From Sinonovacula constricta (lineage: Eukaryota > Mollusca > Bivalvia > Cardiida > Solecurtidae): 64,000 nt of DNA. A program made the position numbers and the translations under genes. The notes below the pieces were generated by a model, which saw only the letters and a program-made list of their open reading frames with translations, was not told the DNA's origin and did no database searches. Position 1 is the first letter of the stretch. Each line of letters begins with the position of its first letter. Below, piece by piece: positions 60,701 to 64,000 of this stretch. Location: contig CM017559.1 of NCBI GenBank assembly GCA_007844125.1, positions 36,956,504 through 37,020,503 of the forward strand. Reading direction: 5' to 3'.

Positions 60701-61446
60701 CATGATTTACATATATACCTTTCGGAGGGCTGGTGCCATTTTGTTGGTGACTGTGCCTGCAACTATGATGACATCTGACTGTCGAGGTGTAGCACGGAAT
60801 ACTACACCTAGTCGGTCCATATCATACCGAGGAGCTGCAAAATGCATCATCTCCACTGCACAGCATGCAAGGCCAAATGACAGCGGCCATAGAGATGCCT
60901 GTAATAATATGCATTTACAAGGTCTAATATTGTAATTTTCTTCTTCTCAATTATAACCTCTAGTATTTCTGTGTTTCACAGGGTCTGACCTATGAGCAGA
61001 GGTAACAACATTGATATATAGCCTTCTCATCACTCTAAACATTAATTATTGTGAACTGGTTAGAATATAGCGCAACCTTGTTTTATCAGTATGCCTAGTC
61101 TTTTTAAGTCCCCTATACTTATGATACAACCTTGTCTTAAATGCATTTTATCAATCTAGGCTTAAGTCCCAGTCTTACAACTTAAAATCAGTGTTGCAGT
61201 CAATTTATTCATTTTTTATTGATTTTTCATGTAATGCATTTTGCGGGGGGGGGGTAAAGCAAAGATTTCAACTGCCTAATATACAAGTATCTATCAAATG
61301 AATGCTAGTTTACCCTTCTTGACCAGTTGATAAGATCATCCATTCTGGCCAATGCAAACTCAGCCTTGCCTTGAGTGTTCTGGAAAGGAGAGTGAGGTTT
61401 ACGAGCAACTGAAGCATCCGACGTCTGTTCTCTATACGGTACCAGG
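54717..61446 (-). CDS. NDUFS7: NADH:ubiquinone oxidoreductase core subunit S7 (PSST/20 kDa), N-terminus missing
   Basis: The exons, in transcript order, are 61314-61446, 60719-60898, 55393-55528 and 54717-54814, all with matching phases and stop TAA at 54717-54719. They encode 181 residues of the mature protein, against about 213 for the human precursor. The subunit binds iron-sulphur cluster N2 in the complex I peripheral arm and lines the quinone pocket in the inner mitochondrial membrane. The cluster cysteines are visible in [13 protein letters not shown] (two adjacent), [14 protein letters not shown] and IPGCPP. Other signature stretches are [20 protein letters not shown] and [14 protein letters not shown], and the protein ends in QSYYRR. 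The exon at 61446 begins after a phase-2 junction, so at least one upstream exon with the mitochondrial presequence and ATG remains unidentified. The 5.2-kb intron 55529-60718 is packed with repeats. Confidence 0.96.
56032..56472. mobile_element. MITE-like element with 35-bp inverted ends and a tRNA-like insert
   Basis: TATAGCGTGCGTATAATAAC at the left is mirrored at the right by GTTATTATACGCAAGCTATA, and the match continues through CCCCGACTTGACCTTTA. The element is about 440 bp and non-coding. A tRNA-like stretch lies in its middle. It is in the NDUFS7 intron. Confidence 0.7.
56209..56271 (+). repeat. tRNA-like sequence (A and B boxes) within the MITE
   Basis: TGGCCGAGGAGTAACTG resembles a pol III A box of the tRNA-Ser/Leu type, and CGGGTTCGAGCC is a good B box. 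The acceptor stem does not pair and the anticodon arm is not clear, so this is a tRNA-derived relic rather than a working tRNA gene. A short T run follows. Confidence 0.5.
57641..60658 (+). mobile_element. Helitron-like non-autonomous element with ~145-bp internal tandem units, interrupted
   Basis: Its left end is ACAAGAGGGCCATGATGGCC at 57641. It then carries about ten tandem units of roughly 145 bp (each with GCAGACAAACATTCTGACC and GACCTAGTGACCTAC), is interrupted at 59089-60308, resumes at 60309 and ends at 60658. Its right end has a small hairpin (GCACGTTGTGC) followed by TCAGGTGAGCTAA. A subterminal hairpin a few bases before CTAA, together with central tandem repeats, is the layout of non-autonomous Helitron/Helentron elements common in bivalves. 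It lies in the NDUFS7 intron, ending about 60 bp from a coding exon. The class assignment is inferred. Confidence 0.6.
59089..60308 (-). mobile_element. Second copy of the same Helitron-like family, inserted in opposite orientation
   Basis: Read on the minus strand it starts ACAAGAGGGCCATGATGGCC (60308), carries the same ~145-bp units, and ends with the hairpin GAGCACAATGTGCTC and then GTGAGCTA (59089). Deleting it rejoins CAAGCTTTTT to CTAAGATTTG, which is exactly the intact unit of the surrounding copy. No target duplication is needed to explain the junction. Confidence 0.7.
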
Positions 61447-63049
61447 CTGGAATGGAAAGGTTTAATTTATAAGACTGTGACATGCTTGCATGAGGCAGGC
61501 TTTAAACAGAACTGAAATCCAGGCATGTCATTTTTAACATTGAAATATACTGTAACTACACAGGTAAGTTATTAGGTTAAAAATAGTTTATCTTAAAACC
61601 TGCCTGTTAGGGAAGATTAATCACAATTACACACTTTCATAATTTCAAAGCTAAAAGCAATATCTATACATGTATACAGACATTTGATATACTTATTAAT
61701 AGTACCTCAGCTGGGTTTATGTTATAATAGCGAGGTGATAAGTTCGAATTTATAAGGTTAAGGAAAAAAAGTTGAGAGCTGTCTGATCAGAATCAATCGG
61801 TTACCATTTTTGCTGCTGAGTTTCTTGCAATAGTTCTTTTATCTTCGGACGTAGTTGTCAGAAATATAATAAAGATGTTTTAATACATATTAATAAATAA
61901 AGCAAGTTAAGGGTTATATTTATTTTGACAATTTTAGACAATGAGTAAGTAGCTGATAGATGGCTTTCATGTGCAACTTACTGTCCTCATGAACAGACCT
62001 AAATCAGCCTAAAACCCAGGGCTTCAGCACCTTGTACTTGTGCTCATTCAAGTGTGAGGAAATCTATTTTTTGTCTACTTGTCCACAGGCAAGCAGGTTT
62101 TAAAAATCAACTTGTCCATCATGAAATTCATCTTGTCCTGATATTGTATAATATTATCAAACATTTACAGGTACCCGTTCACTATGCATAGCACATTAAG
62201 AGACTTGAAATCAATTTGCAGAAGACAGAGTCATGTTTGTCTGCAATTAACCATGGAAATACTTTAAGCCATGGATCTTGGAATGTGCATTTACGTTTTT
62301 TGCTACACTCACAGTCTGTCAGATTTCATTTTCTGACCTGTTTCAGGCTTGTCAAGTTTTTTGTCACCCAATCTTACAATGAAAAGATTCATTTTGCCGG
62401 CATGTTGTTTGCAATTCCAGTGCCTAATTTTAATTACCAGACAAAGTGCATTCATTTTTATTGTGCTAGATGTCACTGTGCTCCGAATTTATGGATAAGC
62501 AATTTTAGGACCTAGAAACAAGAGGCTGACTTGTGGATTTATATAAAACTCCAATTACCAGTACTTCTCTTGCCATAAACACCATTATTGTAAGGGAGAT
62601 CACTATCATGTATCGACATGTACTATATATTTTTAATTTTCTTATGTCTACCAGCATGTGCTCTTTAGGACATTTGGTTAGTAAATACATGTACAGATAT
62701 GCTAAAAAAAATTTGATCCAAGTTCTTGACTGATTTCATTCTCAAAGTTTTATGAACTTGTTAGAAATGAACTTTTAACAAAAGTTTCTTGATATGAAAA
62801 GCATTATGCAACAAATATTCAGCAGACAACTCGGATGAAAAAATTATGAAATTCCCTGTGTCGCGCAAGTCGGACATGATATTTCCGCACCCCTGTCACA
62901 CTTCTCCCCATGCTTGAACATTTGCTTGCTATTTGATAAATAAAATAAAATAGGTGGAATTTCCCAATAGTGATCAAAATGTCACAAGGATCTATCACTT
63001 TGAAGATGACCACTGTAAAATAATCATCGATTTTGCTCAAAAGGATGTG
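61447..63049. other. Upstream part of NDUFS7; first exon not located
   Basis: The presequence exon of NDUFS7 should lie here or beyond the window. A segment ending AAAAATG/GTAACC near 61806 has a donor, but its phase does not yield an ATG-started frame joining exon 61446. No other candidate is convincing. Confidence 0.4.
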
Positions 63050-63190
63050 AAAATTAACAATGATTGCACCAGAATCCATGCTCAATCCTATATTGCTGGT
63101 ACTCATTGCAACCAGAATCCATGCTCAATCGTATATTGCTCCAAACCATATACATGTGTTGATACTCATTGCTTTCAGGATACATGCTTA
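63050..63190. repeat. ~55-bp repeat, about three diverged copies
   Basis: The segments CCAGAATCCATGCTCAATC, TATATTGCT and ACTCATTGC recur in order just before the 48-bp array. Confidence 0.6.
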
Positions 63191-63204
63191 ATCACTTACC
63201 TTTC

Positions 63205-64000
63205 TCATTGTGTTCCCTATATCTATAGAGCTATGAGCCACCTTCACCCTGCTCAGTGTTATCCATTTATTTATAGTGCCATGAGCCACCATCATCCCGC
63301 TCAGTGTGCTCCCCTTATTTAAAGAGCCATGAACCACCTTTATTTCGCTCTGTGTGTTCCCTATATCTATGGAGCCATGAGCCACCTTCATCCCGCTAAG
63401 TGTGTTTCCCTTATCAATAGAGCCATAAACCACCTTCATCCCGCTCAGTGTGTTCCCTGTATCTATAGAACCATGAACCATGTTCATCCTGCTCAGTGTT
63501 TTCCTATAATCTATCGAGCCAAGAGCAACCTTCATCCCGCTAAGTGTGTTTCCCTTATCAATAGAGCCATAAACCACCTTCATCCCGCTAAGTGTGTTTC
63601 CCTTATCAATAGAGCCATAAACCACCTTCATCCCGCTCAGTGTGTTCCCTTTATCTAAAGAGCCATGAACCATGTTCATACTGCTTAGTGTTTTCCTATA
63701 ATCTATCGAGCCAAGAGCAACCTTCATCCCGCTAAGTGTGTTTTCCTTATCAATATATCCATGAACCACCTTCATACTGCTCTGTGTTCCCTGTATCTAT
63801 AGAACCATGAACCATGTTCATCCTGCTCAGTGTTCCCTTTATCTATAGAGCCCTGAACCACCTTCATACTGCTCAAAGTGTTCCCTTTATCTATAGAGCC
63901 TTGAACCACCTTCATACTGCTCAGTGTGTTCCCTTTATCTATATAGCCTTGAACCACCTTTATTCCCCTCAGTGTGTTCCCTTTATCTATAGAGCCCTGA
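63205..64000. repeat. 48-bp minisatellite running off the window
   Basis: About 16 units of CAGTGTGTTCCCTTTATCTA plus TAGAGCCATGAACCACCTTCATCCCGCT. A variant containing TTCCTATAATCTATCGAGCC recurs 192 bp apart (63501 and 63693), so four-unit blocks were duplicated. The 48-bp period keeps long ORFs open on both strands; no independent sign of coding. Confidence 0.9.

Noticed and set aside
61800..61860. First exon of NDUFS7 ending AAAAATG/GTAACC
   Set aside because: The junction to the 61446 exon needs phase 2. In that phase the segment has no ATG and meets a stop upstream, and it does not resemble a mitochondrial presequence.
63188..63775. 195-codon minus-strand ORF
   Set aside because: Open only because the repeat period is 48 bp; the plus strand is equally open. 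No independent evidence of coding.

Overview
The window reads as nuclear DNA of a mollusc, most likely a bivalve. It is AT-rich, with long introns bounded by GT/AG and a dense load of short non-autonomous transposons, tRNA-derived SINEs and minisatellites. No bacterial-style operon, ribosome-binding site or rRNA gene is visible. The species assignment is an inference; the gene structures are read directly from the sequence.

Four protein-coding genes can be assembled by joining exons whose splice phases agree. (1) A minus-strand gene of unknown function has its 3' end at 12365 and exons back to at least 16485, possibly 18351. (2) A minus-strand BTB/POZ gene runs from 37177 to 31544; its tail is long, lysine/serine-rich and of no recognised family, and it may have a 5' exon near 42392. 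(3) RPS15 (ribosomal protein uS19) lies on the plus strand at 42914-51682, with five exons that give exactly 145 residues. (4) NDUFS7 (the PSST subunit of respiratory complex I) lies on the minus strand, with four exons between 61446 and 54717; its N-terminal presequence exon was not found. RPS15 and NDUFS7 are convergent and about 3 kb apart.

The most striking feature is intron 4 of RPS15, which carries six near-identical C/D-box snoRNA-like units of about 80 nt, each with box C, box D and a closing stem. RPS15 intron 3 holds a hAT-type element with a perfect 8-bp target duplication and a frameshifted BED zinc-finger relic, itself nested in an older short repeat. RPS15 intron 2 holds a second decayed hAT-like element. 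Between the BTB gene and its putative first exon sits a complete miniature LTR element (TRIM type): two 168-169 bp LTRs, a 102-bp interior, a tRNA-Leu-type primer binding site and a purine tract. The large NDUFS7 intron contains a Helitron-like repeat into which a second copy of the same family has inserted in the opposite orientation; the host sequence rejoins exactly.

The left 31 kb is mostly gene-poor. It has a 39-bp higher-order minisatellite, (GTT)n and (ATGG)n arrays, a 2-kb array mixing 40-bp and 54-bp units that abuts a 19-bp array, a SINE with intact target duplications, and a G/T-skewed low-complexity block at 23.3-24.1 kb. The right edge is a 48-bp minisatellite that runs off the window. 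Many ORFs in these repeats are open only because the repeat unit is a multiple of three.
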